Position numbers and translations under genes: made by a program. A DNA stretch of 17,242 nt. Origin: an uncultured Erysipelotrichaceae bacterium. Lineage in GTDB: Bacteria; Bacillota_I; Bacilli_A; RF39; UBA660. The notes below the pieces were generated by a model. That model ran no database searches. It was not told where the DNA came from and worked only from the letters and a program-made list of their open reading frames with translations. The stretch is taken from positions 1 through 17,242 of the forward strand of contig CACZQZ010000049.1 of assembly GCA_902783405.1 (NCBI GenBank), read 5' to 3'. Shown piece after piece: positions 8,517 through 16,763 of this stretch; the stretch's first letter is position 1; every line of letters starts with the position of its first letter.

Positions 8517-11500
8517 ATGAAGAAAAAATTAAAATTATTAATGGTATTTTTATTAACATTTACCTTTATGACTACGAATGTATTAGTTGTAACTGCTACT
8601 AGTAGCAATGATGGGTCTGGACAGTCAAGTGGCGCGAAAAAAGGCGGTGGTAGTGGTGGCGGAGGCTCTTCTAGTAATCCGTCTGGTGGTGGCTCTCAAG
8701 CCTGTCAACCTGGTGATAAAAGTAAAAATTGTTCATTAACTAGAGGTGCAGGAATGAGAGTTTCTGTTATGTATAGAAATGAAAATGGAACTTATACAAT
8801 TGTTGGTAGTAAGACCTATTTACAATATAAGTATGGTTATGAACACAACAATCGAACTCCTATAGGTGAACTTGGAAAAGGCATTAAAATGACCGTGAAC
8901 TACAATAATCCTGGAAATTTTTATGGAACTAGATATGAGTATCTATATGCTAGAGGAGTTCCAAGTACCGGAAATTGGGTTGTATATGAATATCATGCTC
9001 CTTCTAATAAGGATAGGGACAATGCTTATTTAAAAAAAGGCAATACTAAAATTACACAATTAGATGCCTCTTGGCAAGGAAATCCTTACACGAATATTCA
9101 GGGTGGCTCTCAAGTTGGAAAAGCTGCAACAGGATATTCATTTGGCGCATTGGAATCATTTAGAAAAAGTCTTATTACAGATCAACAACAAGCGTTAAAA
9201 GCAAATGAAAGACTTATAACGCAATATATTACTACGAGTGGCAAAATTCAAGTTGGAAGTAGAACTATTGAAGGATTAGGAATTGCAAATGTCGATTTCA
9301 ATGAAGTTCTTTGTGAAACATCTCAAGTTTTCTTGATGATTGAACCAATGATTACGATGCGTGGTGGTGATGGGTATGATTATTTAGGAACTGCAACTGA
9401 ATTGGCTACATTGATTGCTGGAAACAAAGTTGGAGAAGTTTATGATTTGACAAAAATGCTTACTTATGATGGTGGATATATTGATAAAAATAGTGGTGTT
9501 GGATTATTTAATCCTGATATTCATTGGGAGTTTCCAATGGCTTTACCTCCTGTCAAAAAAGTAAAAGGTCCTTGTGCCCAATGGAAATGTGACAATGCAA
9601 AAAATCGAAATGGTCAAGGTGGATGCACAAAGGGACATTATGTAAAGAAAAAAAATGGAGATAAAAAATGTGAAACATGGAGTTACAAAGAGGAACCAAG
9701 CTGTAAAGATTACAAATGTTTAAGAAACGCAGGTAATTTTGCTGGAAATTATGGTGTAGGTGTACAATTTGACTGGATTGGTTGGGGAGGCACTTGCTAT
9801 ACTTGTTATAGTGAAACAAATCCAACCGTAACAAATCAAACTCCTGTATGTAATCAAAAAAGAACACAAGTGATTGAACAAAAATTTGTTGAAGATTCTA
9901 GTGCTTGCGAAAATCAACCAAGTATTGCTGATACTGATAGACGATCAAAAGAAATTCATGAAAGTGGATATTTAATAGGAGATACATTTCCTACTATTAA
10001 TCAGATGGGAAGAAAGTATTGTGGTGTTTATTGTAGGGATATCGCAACAGTAACTTATCCTATTTCTTTAACAGATTCAATTCATTTAAATCCTACATCT
10101 AATGGTAAGGCTAATGGTACAGCAGTATGGCCAGATTTGAATACTCATAAATTATCAGTTGAGGTAAGAAAAAAATGTGTTGTTGATATTAATGGAAAAC
10201 CAGATCAAGTTTATATTAATCAATGTAATGAGGCATTGAAAAAAATTCAAGATCAATCTGGCGTTGGGCATGGAACAGCTGAATTCAAATTGACATATAC
10301 AGATGCAGAATATGGTGGAAATAGAAAATTCCCAATTACAATGTCAAATGTTTCTACTACACAAACTGGTATCACAACTAATTCAGATAGTAAATTGGAA
10401 AGTGATTTAGTATATAAAGCAACAGGTAGTTTATCAGATGCTAATAAAACATATTCCGTTTATAACAGAAAAACAAATAGATATCAAATAAGGAGTCAAA
10501 TTAGTGGTGGATTACAGAAATATCATAATGATTTTAAAATTGCTCAATTAGCAATTAGTGAAAAATCATTAAATAAAGCTAAAAATGATTCTGGCGCAGA
10601 ATCTCAAACAAACAATAATAAAATGAATATAATTCTAAATACACTTGGTTATGATAATCATTTGTTAGTACAAGGTGGAAAAACCACTCATGGTGATATT
10701 ACCCTTGGTAATTATACATGTAAATATAGAGTTGAAAGCCCAACAACTACTCCTAGTTGTGAGACTTGTAAATCCAGAAAAAATCCTAATGCTGTAATTA
10801 ATGTTTGTTGTTTAGGACCAACTGGTGCACAAGCATATGATACTTATTGTGAAAATGGATATCTAAAAAAAGAATACGATGATGTTTATAATCCAAATTA
10901 TGATAAATCAAAAGCTGAAAGTGATTTAAAAAGGGGAATTTTAAATGTTAACACAATGGAAAATGCATGTAGTTGTACAAATCCAAACACGAGTGTAACT
11001 TATAATATGTACGATGATATTAGTTTAACAAATACAGGTGAACGTGCTTGTATGTCTAGTTATTATAAAGATAATAAAAGTGCGAATACACTTGATGCAT
11101 GGATAAAAGCATATCAACATTGTATTGGTATCTTTGAAAAGGCTGGTGGATCTTGTAGTAAACCATCAAACACACCAACTGAAAAGTGTCCGGAAAATGC
11201 AAAAAAACATGCAGGAGAAGATATTCCACCTGGAGAAACAAAAGAAACTTGGTGTACATGTGCTACTTGTTATAATGCATGCGTATGTCCTGCACGTTCA
11301 GATTTAGCATATACGTATATTACAAGTATTGCTACTAGATTACTAGAAGAAGGAAAAGCAAAAGATTATAATTCTGCTTGCAAACTTGCTAAAAATACAT
11401 CATGTAGTAATGGTTCTGACATTCCTGGTGGACCTGGCGGAGGAACTCCTCCTGTAAATGCTTCAGAAAATTATTTATATCATACGATTGATTTAACAAA

Positions 11501-11870
11501 TCCTTTTGTTGAATCATCATTAGTAGCTAGTTCATCTGATACTCAAAATAGATTACCTGGTAGTAACTGGACATCGACAGTTCAAAACAATGAAACAACG
11601 TTAACAACAAAATATATCACTAGTAAATCAAATATTTATAATAATAATAAACCTTTGTATACGATTGATTTAACACCAAGTGTAACGAGTGCCGTTAGAA
11701 ATTATAATAAAAATAACGATTATAGTGATTTCACATTAAACTGTGATGATAATACAGGATTATGTAAAAGTACATTTTTAGGAAAAACTGTTTCGGTGAG
11801 CGGAACAATGGCTAATCAAAACTTTCAAAACTTAAATAGATTAGTAAAACAAAATAAGGAGGGGAAATAA
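8517..11870 (+). CDS. Giant secreted cysteine-rich protein, candidate cargo or surface scaffold
   Basis: A 1117-residue exported protein of no family I recognise. A signal peptide (KKK, hydrophobic 5-25, likely cut after A27) is followed by a Gly/Ser-rich linker (about 30-61) whose DNA is locally much richer in G than its surroundings. The rest holds 38 cysteines by my count, in clusters: 353-430, about 735-785, and a dense C-x-C-x2-C-x3-C-x-C at 913-924. Between them lie Thr/Asn/Tyr-rich stretches typical of extracellular proteins. A Gly-Pro hinge (GGPGGGTPP, 971-979) precedes a C-terminal domain of about 140 residues that has a TIDLT motif twice (990-994, 1049-1053) and a final Cys pair. 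There is no LPxTG, no C-terminal TM and no lipobox, so retention must be by another protein or by the pilus machine. The SD AGGTGAT overlaps the upstream stop. An adhesin, pilus tip or secreted substrate is the likely role (inference). Confidence 0.9.
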   Translation: MKKKLKLLMVFLLTFTFMTTNVLVVTATSSNDGSGQSSGAKKGGGSGGGGSSSNPSGGGSQACQPGDKSKNCSLTRGAGMRVSVMYRNENGTYTIVGSKTYLQYKYGYEHNNRTPIGELGKGIKMTVNYNNPGNFYGTRYEYLYARGVPSTGNWVVYEYHAPSNKDRDNAYLKKGNTKITQLDASWQGNPYTNIQGGSQVGKAATGYSFGALESFRKSLITDQQQALKANERLITQYITTSGKIQVGSRTIEGLGIANVDFNEVLCETSQVFLMIEPMITMRGGDGYDYLGTATELATLIAGNKVGEVYDLTKMLTYDGGYIDKNSGVGLFNPDIHWEFPMALPPVKKVKGPCAQWKCDNAKNRNGQGGCTKGHYVKKKNGDKKCETWSYKEEPSCKDYKCLRNAGNFAGNYGVGVQFDWIGWGGTCYTCYSETNPTVTNQTPVCNQKRTQVIEQKFVEDSSACENQPSIADTDRRSKEIHESGYLIGDTFPTINQMGRKYCGVYCRDIATVTYPISLTDSIHLNPTSNGKANGTAVWPDLNTHKLSVEVRKKCVVDINGKPDQVYINQCNEALKKIQDQSGVGHGTAEFKLTYTDAEYGGNRKFPITMSNVSTTQTGITTNSDSKLESDLVYKATGSLSDANKTYSVYNRKTNRYQIRSQISGGLQKYHNDFKIAQLAISEKSLNKAKNDSGAESQTNNNKMNIILNTLGYDNHLLVQGGKTTHGDITLGNYTCKYRVESPTTTPSCETCKSRKNPNAVINVCCLGPTGAQAYDTYCENGYLKKEYDDVYNPNYDKSKAESDLKRGILNVNTMENACSCTNPNTSVTYNMYDDISLTNTGERACMSSYYKDNKSANTLDAWIKAYQHCIGIFEKAGGSCSKPSNTPTEKCPENAKKHAGEDIPPGETKETWCTCATCYNACVCPARSDLAYTYITSIATRLLEEGKAKDYNSACKLAKNTSCSNGSDIPGGPGGGTPPVNASENYLYHTIDLTNPFVESSLVASSSDTQNRLPGSNWTSTVQNNETTLTTKYITSKSNIYNNNKPLYTIDLTPSVTSAVRNYNKNNDYSDFTLNCDDNTGLCKSTFLGKTVSVSGTMANQNFQNLNRLVKQNKEGK
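11856..11864 (+). promoter_or_regulatory. Strong ribosome binding site for the first pilin-like gene
   Basis: AAGGAGGGG sits in the last sense codons of the giant-protein gene, 6 nt before ATG 11871. It is one of the two best SD sites in the operon, consistent with a subunit needed in many copies. Confidence 0.7.
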
Positions 11871-12272
11871 ATGAAAGAATCCATGTGGGGTGTATTTATC
11901 ATTATGCTTGGAGCATTGGGAATAACATTTATTTTCTTCTTCCAAAGCATCACAAATACAGAAGAACATAATTATGCACTTATCAAAGAAACAACAGAAG
12001 CAGCTATGCATGATGCTGTAGATGAATCCTTTATGGCACAGCATGGTGTACTTCGAATAAATCAAGAAAAATTCGTAGAAAATTTTGTAAGAAGGTTTGC
12101 TCAAAATGCAGTAGTTGCAAATACTTACAAAATAGAAATTATGGATATAAATGAAATTCCACCTAAAGTAAGTTTAAGAGTAAAAACAAAATTATCTACA
12201 GGAATTGGTGGACAAGCACAAGATTACAATATCGTAAATACAATCGATGCGGTATTAGAAACAAAGAATTAG
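11871..12272 (+). CDS. Small one-TM pilin-like protein
   Basis: A 133-residue protein starting MKESMWG, with a hydrophobic helix at about 6-26, then an amphipathic, acidic helix-like region (about 30-60) and a short C-terminal domain with beta-like character (VSLRVKTKLSTG). It has no cysteine. This one-helix-plus-small-domain layout is that of type IV/Tad pilins and TadE-type pseudopilins. The M-K/R-E-S/A start recurs in the two paralogs at the operon's end (16269 and 16760), although the rest is not obviously homologous. There is no classical G/x4E prepilin cleavage site. The gene begins right after the stop of the giant protein with a strong SD. It sits between that protein and the CpaB-like gene, as a pilus subunit or linker might. 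Function is inferred from architecture and context. Confidence 0.8.
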   Translation: MKESMWGVFIIMLGALGITFIFFFQSITNTEEHNYALIKETTEAAMHDAVDESFMAQHGVLRINQEKFVENFVRRFAQNAVVANTYKIEIMDINEIPPKVSLRVKTKLSTGIGGQAQDYNIVNTIDAVLETKN

Positions 12273-12290
12273 AAAGGGATTGAGAAAAAA

Positions 12291-13154
12291 ATGTTACAAG
12301 TAAAAAGATTTTTAAAAGACAAAAATACCGTTACTGTACTTGGAGTAGTTTTAGTTGCTGTTATCTTATTTGTAGGATATATGATACAAGTAAATAGGGC
12401 AACTTCTCCAGTATCAGTACCAGTTGCATCACAGACAATACAACCTAGAACAAAAATAACATCAGATATGATAGAACACGTTGATGTTGCAAGCATCATG
12501 TTAAGAGGAGATGTTATTAGAAACGAAGGAGAAATCGTTGGAAAATATTCTAACTATAATACTTTAATTCCAGAAGGAAGTATGTTTTATAGTAGTTCTG
12601 TTATTAATGAAGCAGATCTTCCAGATGCAGCACTACTTAACCTTGGAAAAGATGAAATACCATATAGTTTTCCGGTAAATTTAGAGTCGACTTATGGAAA
12701 TTCTATTATGCCAGAATCTTATATTGATATATATATGAAAGCTGAAAACGATCAAAAAACCATCATGGTTGGAAAATTACTTAAAAATGTAAAAGTACTT
12801 GCAGTAAAAGATTCTTCAGGAAATTCTGTATTTGAAAATACAGAAACAGATAGACAACCAGCATTTTTAATCTTTGGACTAAAATATGATGTATGGTTAC
12901 TACTTAAGAAAGCAAGCTATTTAACTGGAAATAGTATTGAGTTATTCCCAGTACCAAAAGGAGTAGAAATTGAAGTTTCCGGAAATGAAAATGCTGTAAG
13001 TTCAGAAACATTAAGTTCATTTATTGAGTCAAAAACAGTACCAAACAGTGAAGTAGATGCTGAAATGGAAGCCCAAGAAGCTAAAGAAGAAGCAGAAACA
13101 ACTACAAAAGACAATACAAATACTACAAATTCAACAACTAAAGGTGGACAGTAG
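12291..13154 (+). CDS. cpaB: CpaB/RcpC-like SAF-domain pilus assembly protein
   Basis: A 287-residue protein with one N-terminal membrane helix (about 13-33). It is followed by an SAF-type domain (about 41-103: SVPVASQTIQPRTKI, then LIPEGSMFYSSSVI) and a second folded region to about residue 245. This order matches CpaB/RcpC of Tad pilus loci, proteins thought to act at or outside the membrane in pilus assembly, though their exact job in bacteria without an outer membrane is unclear. The last 35 residues or so are low-complexity, first Ala/Glu-rich, then Thr/Asn/Lys-rich (about 255-287), and probably disordered. Its position directly before the CpaF ATPase gene is typical for Tad clusters. 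The SD is modest (AAAGGG, 12 nt from the start). SAF domains also occur in FlgA and in sialic acid synthases, but the TM helix and the neighbours favour CpaB. Confidence 0.8.
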   Translation: MLQVKRFLKDKNTVTVLGVVLVAVILFVGYMIQVNRATSPVSVPVASQTIQPRTKITSDMIEHVDVASIMLRGDVIRNEGEIVGKYSNYNTLIPEGSMFYSSSVINEADLPDAALLNLGKDEIPYSFPVNLESTYGNSIMPESYIDIYMKAENDQKTIMVGKLLKNVKVLAVKDSSGNSVFENTETDRQPAFLIFGLKYDVWLLLKKASYLTGNSIELFPVPKGVEIEVSGNENAVSSETLSSFIESKTVPNSEVDAEMEAQEAKEEAETTTKDNTNTTNSTTKGGQ

Positions 13155-13156
13155 TC

Positions 13157-14548
13157 ATGAATGAGGGGATGTTTACCCAAATTGATTTTGGGCCATTACG
13201 TCAATATCTAGAAGATGATGATATTACTGATATATCCTATAGTAATGGTGGTCAATTGTGGCTAAAAACATTATCCAAAGGTTTGTTTAGAGTTGATAAT
13301 CCAGATGTAAATAATGCATTTATGGAAAAATTGGCATTTCAGTGTTCTAATGTTATGGGAAAATCTTTCAACATGGCGCAACCATTTCTAGATGCTGAAG
13401 GGGCAGAACTTCGTTTAAACTTTGTTCATGACTCTATTGCTAGAAATGGTATTGCCTGTGTTATCAGAAAAACACCTGCAAAAATCAGACTAGAAAAACA
13501 GAAATTATTGGATGAAAAATATGTAGAATTAGAAATCCATGATTTATTAATACAGTGTGTTTTAGGACATTGTAATATCATTGTATGTGGTGAAACTGGT
13601 AGTGGTAAGACTGAATTTGTAAAATACTTAGCTGCACATACAAAAGAGGATGAAAAATTAATTACGATTGAAGATACGCTAGAGTTACACTTAGATCGTA
13701 TCTTCCCACATCGTGATATTGTTACGATGAAAACGAATAATATTGCTTCATATTCTGATGTTTTAGTAACTTGTATGCGACAGAATCCAAAATGGATTTT
13801 ACTTTCCGAAGTCAGAAGTGCAGAAGCTGTTTTAGCAGTTCGTAACTCAATTTCATCTGGGCACTACATTTTATCTACTATTCATGCGGATAAAGCAGCA
13901 TCTATACCAAACCGTATGTATAGTCTGTTAGAAACAAACCAGGATATTGAACAATTCTTAAAATCGATTTATAGATACATTCAAATTGGTGTGTATATTA
14001 GAGGATACCAAGATAAAGTAAGCAAAAGATTCGTACGTGAAATTGCTGAAGTGACCGAATTTTATGTAACTGAAGATAATGAAGCAAAATATAATACTAT
14101 TTACAAAAAAACAACTACAGGACATGTTTATCGTAAAAGTCCATCGAAATATTTAATTGATTATTTAGATGCGCAAGGAGTTATTTTGCCTACGAATTTA
14201 TCTCACTTAAATGAAACAAGAGAATCAGAAGAAGATAGTACATCGAATGTTCAAGAATCTAGTACTACACAGCAAAGTAATTCAGTAACAGTTGCTAGTG
14301 AAAAAACATCAAATGAAAATACAAATGTAGTTCAACCTGTCGTGGATACACCAAAAGAAAATCCTCAAAATATACCAAACGAAGCAGTAGTTACAGAACC
14401 AGTACCAAATGTGACTCAAAATGCTACAAGTGATAATATCAATGTTGTATCGCCAGTTGAAATTCCTAGTGAGCCAGTTCCTACTAATGTAGTGAATACT
14501 GTAGATATTCCAAGTGAACCAGTTGTCACAAATACCAATACAGAATAA
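13157..14548 (+). CDS. cpaF: CpaF/TadA-type secretion ATPase with long disordered tail
   Basis: The hexameric cytoplasmic ATPase expected to power the Tad-like pilus or secretion machine. A short N-terminal domain (about 1-100, with LEDDDITDISYSNGG) precedes the RecA-like motor. Visible motifs are Walker A GETGSGKT (145-152), Asp box ITIEDT (E172-D173), Walker B WILLSEVR (E218), and His box SGHYILSTIHAD (H236, H243). The Walker B region has Ser at 217 where the family usually has Gly before Glu. The ATPase fold ends near residue 350. A tail of about 110 residues rich in Asn, Thr, Val, Pro and Ser follows, with two copies of V-E/D-IPSEPV-x-TN (434-444, 449-459). Such a tail is unusual for this family. 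The start is 2 nt after the cpaB stop, with SD AAAGGTGGA inside cpaB. The family call is firm. ComGA/PilB is less likely because no zinc-type tetracysteine is present. Confidence 0.93.
   Translation: MNEGMFTQIDFGPLRQYLEDDDITDISYSNGGQLWLKTLSKGLFRVDNPDVNNAFMEKLAFQCSNVMGKSFNMAQPFLDAEGAELRLNFVHDSIARNGIACVIRKTPAKIRLEKQKLLDEKYVELEIHDLLIQCVLGHCNIIVCGETGSGKTEFVKYLAAHTKEDEKLITIEDTLELHLDRIFPHRDIVTMKTNNIASYSDVLVTCMRQNPKWILLSEVRSAEAVLAVRNSISSGHYILSTIHADKAASIPNRMYSLLETNQDIEQFLKSIYRYIQIGVYIRGYQDKVSKRFVREIAEVTEFYVTEDNEAKYNTIYKKTTTGHVYRKSPSKYLIDYLDAQGVILPTNLSHLNETRESEEDSTSNVQESSTTQQSNSVTVASEKTSNENTNVVQPVVDTPKENPQNIPNEAVVTEPVPNVTQNATSDNINVVSPVEIPSEPVPTNVVNTVDIPSEPVVTNTNTE
14456..14533 (+). repeat. Two-copy 45-nt-period repeat in the cpaF tail
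   Basis: Two 33-nt units (14456-14488 and 14501-14533) encode VEIPSEPVPTN and VDIPSEPVVTN, 45 nt apart and in frame. They are imperfect at the DNA level, mostly at third positions, which suggests that the peptide sequence has been kept since duplication. Confidence 0.75.
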
Positions 14549-14549
14549 C

Positions 14550-14558
14550 AAAGGAGGT
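14550..14558 (+). promoter_or_regulatory. Consensus ribosome binding site fixing a GTG start
   Basis: AAAGGAGGT is a near-perfect SD and lies 6 nt before GTG 14565. No ATG lies at a proper distance, so GTG is the start of the tadB-like gene. It is the strongest SD in the window. Confidence 0.85.
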
Positions 14559-14564
14559 TAACAC

Positions 14565-15470
14565 GTGTTTTATTTTATAATATTTATAGCTATTATGATT
14601 ATTCTTATCTTTATTTTATCCTACCGAAATAGTAATGGTGAAAATGTATATAAATATATGGCTAAAAATACAACGGCTGTATATGAAAGATATGCACCTT
14701 ATTCGTTTAAACAAGTAAGACAAAAGGTAAAAGATTTAGGACAAGAATATACCAAAAAACAATATACTTTGCAGATATCAATATTTTTTGTTGCTGCATT
14801 TATTGTTACATATTTCTATTTCTATAATATTTTAATTTCAATAATGTATGGTTTTATTGCTATTTTAATTGTTCCATATTTAACATATTTAAGATGCAAA
14901 AGATTATATAGTGAATTTATTTTTGAACAAATACAAGTTTATACGACTAATACAATTATGGAATTTCAAACAACACAATCATTTGTAAAAGCTATTGAAG
15001 GTGTGTATGATTCAGGAGTTTTGGAAGATCCTGTTAAAACAGATGTAAAAGTTATGATTGATATGGCATATGCTAATGGTACTATTGAAGAATCTATGGC
15101 TTATATGAACAGTAAATATGACTTTTATATTGTTCGAAACATGCATCAAATTTTCTTACAAATAACAAATGAAGGTTCTAGAGATGCTGGTGAAGCTCTT
15201 GAAAACATGTCTCTTGATATCGATATGCTTGTTGAAAATGTGTATAGAGATAGAATAGATCGTGCTAACTTCCATAAAAAATTCTTGAAATTTGGTGTTA
15301 TTCTTTATTTAATGGTTATGTTAGTTCAATTTTTATTAGGGGTAGAATCTTATATTACTATGTTAGATAGGGTAGAAATCAAAATTATTTTACATGGAAT
15401 TATATTTGTTAATACTTTTTTCTTACTAAAAGGTGAGAAATATTACAATGAGAATGTGGGGGCTGAATAA
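14565..15470 (+). CDS. tadB: TadB-like type II secretion F-domain platform protein
   Basis: A 301-residue polytopic protein, the likely inner-membrane platform subunit that couples CpaF ATPase motion to pilin assembly. Hydrophobic helices lie at about 2-20, 70-88, 88-107, 245-265 and 272-290. Between the third and fourth lies a helical cytoplasmic domain (about 115-240), with an NTIMEF...SFVKAIEGVYDSG stretch and an ALENMSLDIDMLVENVYRDR stretch, the pattern of the T2SF (GspF/TadB/TadC) domain. It starts at GTG with a consensus SD, 16 nt after the cpaF stop. Its stop overlaps the ATG of the next platform gene by one base (TAATG). The order cpaF-tadB-tadC is the conserved core of Tad loci, and this supports the assignment more than sequence similarity that I can judge by eye. 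Confidence 0.82.
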   Translation: MFYFIIFIAIMIILIFILSYRNSNGENVYKYMAKNTTAVYERYAPYSFKQVRQKVKDLGQEYTKKQYTLQISIFFVAAFIVTYFYFYNILISIMYGFIAILIVPYLTYLRCKRLYSEFIFEQIQVYTTNTIMEFQTTQSFVKAIEGVYDSGVLEDPVKTDVKVMIDMAYANGTIEESMAYMNSKYDFYIVRNMHQIFLQITNEGSRDAGEALENMSLDIDMLVENVYRDRIDRANFHKKFLKFGVILYLMVMLVQFLLGVESYITMLDRVEIKIILHGIIFVNTFFLLKGEKYYNENVGAE

Positions 15471-16267
15471 TGGGAAATGGATTAGTCTTAATTTTACTTT
15501 TAGCCGTAGTATTCTTTATTCTATGGTATAATAAACAAATTGATAATAAAAAATTCTTTAGAGATATGCAACCATTCTTTGCATTTTTAAAAGAAGATGA
15601 TTATGATTTCTTACTTAAACTTCGTTATGGTGATGATATTGATACTACTGAATTATTTAATAGAAGAGTATGGACAGCACTTCTTTCTGGTGCCATTACT
15701 TTTTTACTTATTGTGGTAATGAATGGAAAAACATTATATTATGCATTTCCTGTTATTGTAGCTTTCTTAATGTTTAAATCTCCATATAATAAAATCAAAA
15801 ACTATTATAAGAGAAACTTGAATAAAATTAATCAATTATTGCCTTATTATTTGAAAAGTTTGGAAATACTAGTGCAACATTATACTGTTCCAGTTGCACT
15901 TCGTAGATCAATTTCGACAGCTCCTTCAATTTTTAGAGATGGACTTGAGAGAATGATTAATCGTATTGAAGAAGGGGATTCATCTGTAGATCCATATATG
16001 GATTTTGCTAAAGAATATCCAGTTCGTGATTCTATGCGAATGATGAGACTTTTATATCGTTTAGGTCTTGGATCACAAGAAAATAAGCAAGAACAATTAT
16101 TACTTTTTTCTAGAACAGTTTCAAGTTTACAAAATAAGGCTAGAGAACAAAAATATAAAGAAAGATTAGAAAGTATGGAAAATCAGACGATGACAATGCT
16201 TATTGCTACAGGTGCTGGTATTTTAATGTTACTATTACTTTCTATGATGCAAATGATCGGAGTATAA
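15470..16267 (+). CDS. tadC: TadC-like type II secretion F-domain platform protein
   Basis: A 265-residue membrane protein, the presumed second platform subunit paired with the TadB-like protein. Membrane helices lie at about 3-20, 68-84, 88-103 and 241-263. The cytoplasmic region (about 105-238) contains NKINQLLPYYLKSLEILVQH and ends in a Lys/Arg/Glu-rich helix (NKAREQKYKERLESME) just before the last TM, as in T2SF proteins. Its ATG overlaps the upstream stop by one base, and the next gene starts one base after its stop, so all are likely co-translated. It is a little shorter than typical TadC. The call depends partly on gene order. Confidence 0.78.
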   Translation: MGNGLVLILLLAVVFFILWYNKQIDNKKFFRDMQPFFAFLKEDDYDFLLKLRYGDDIDTTELFNRRVWTALLSGAITFLLIVVMNGKTLYYAFPVIVAFLMFKSPYNKIKNYYKRNLNKINQLLPYYLKSLEILVQHYTVPVALRRSISTAPSIFRDGLERMINRIEEGDSSVDPYMDFAKEYPVRDSMRMMRLLYRLGLGSQENKQEQLLLFSRTVSSLQNKAREQKYKERLESMENQTMTMLIATGAGILMLLLLSMMQMIGV

Positions 16268-16268
16268 A

Positions 16269-16763
16269 ATGAGAGAAAGTGTAGGATTTACATTTCTATT
16301 TAACTTTTTTGCAACTTTTTTAGTAATTCTGATTTTTGTTCTTGTTTCTATTATGAATTATATGAAAGCTTATAAGGTAAACAGTCAAATTGTATCTGCG
16401 ATTGAAAAACGTGGTGGAATTAATGCTTCAACAAAAAAAGATATACAAAATATTTTATCTAGTAGTGGATACCATTCATCTACAACAAGAAGAAGCTGTA
16501 ACGGTAAGTATGGAAAAATTTTAGATACTGGTATTACGAATTATGAAGTATGTTTATATTTAGCCAACGATGGAGATGTAACTGAAGGTGAAACATATAA
16601 TGGGACTTTGCGTTTTAAAGCAGGTGATGCTGGAAGAACATTTCAAATTGGTGTACTTACCTATATTTATTTTGATATGCCAATTATTCATCAATTATTA
16701 AGGATACCTGTTTATACTACAACAGATAATATTTATATTTTTCCTAGGACGGTGAGAGGATGA
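16269..16763 (+). CDS. One-TM pilin-like protein with a Cys pair (paralog 1)
   Basis: A 164-residue protein. MRESVG precedes a hydrophobic helix (about 7-29), then a basic helix (NYMKAYKVNSQIVSAIEK), then a C-terminal domain with C77 and C95 and a conserved TYIYFDMPIIHQL segment. It aligns without gaps to the product of the next gene over the first 77 residues (about 30 identities by my count), including the Cys at position 77. The two are therefore tandem duplicates. Architecture and location after the platform genes fit TadE/TadF-like minor pilins or pseudopilins. The glutamate at position 3 falls before the hydrophobic helix, and no standard prepilin leader is seen. It ends with a 4-nt ATGA overlap into the paralog. 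No named family is assigned. Confidence 0.82.
   Translation: MRESVGFTFLFNFFATFLVILIFVLVSIMNYMKAYKVNSQIVSAIEKRGGINASTKKDIQNILSSSGYHSSTTRRSCNGKYGKILDTGITNYEVCLYLANDGDVTEGETYNGTLRFKAGDAGRTFQIGVLTYIYFDMPIIHQLLRIPVYTTTDNIYIFPRTVRG

Noticed and set aside
11125..11307. A 60-codon plus-strand frame inside the giant-protein gene
   Set aside because: It is out of frame within a long coding region that has coherent cysteine spacing in the main frame, and it has no SD.
8517..11870. Sortase-anchored surface protein
   Set aside because: There is no LPxTG-like motif, hydrophobic segment or basic tail at the C-terminus, which ends in RLVKQNKEGK.
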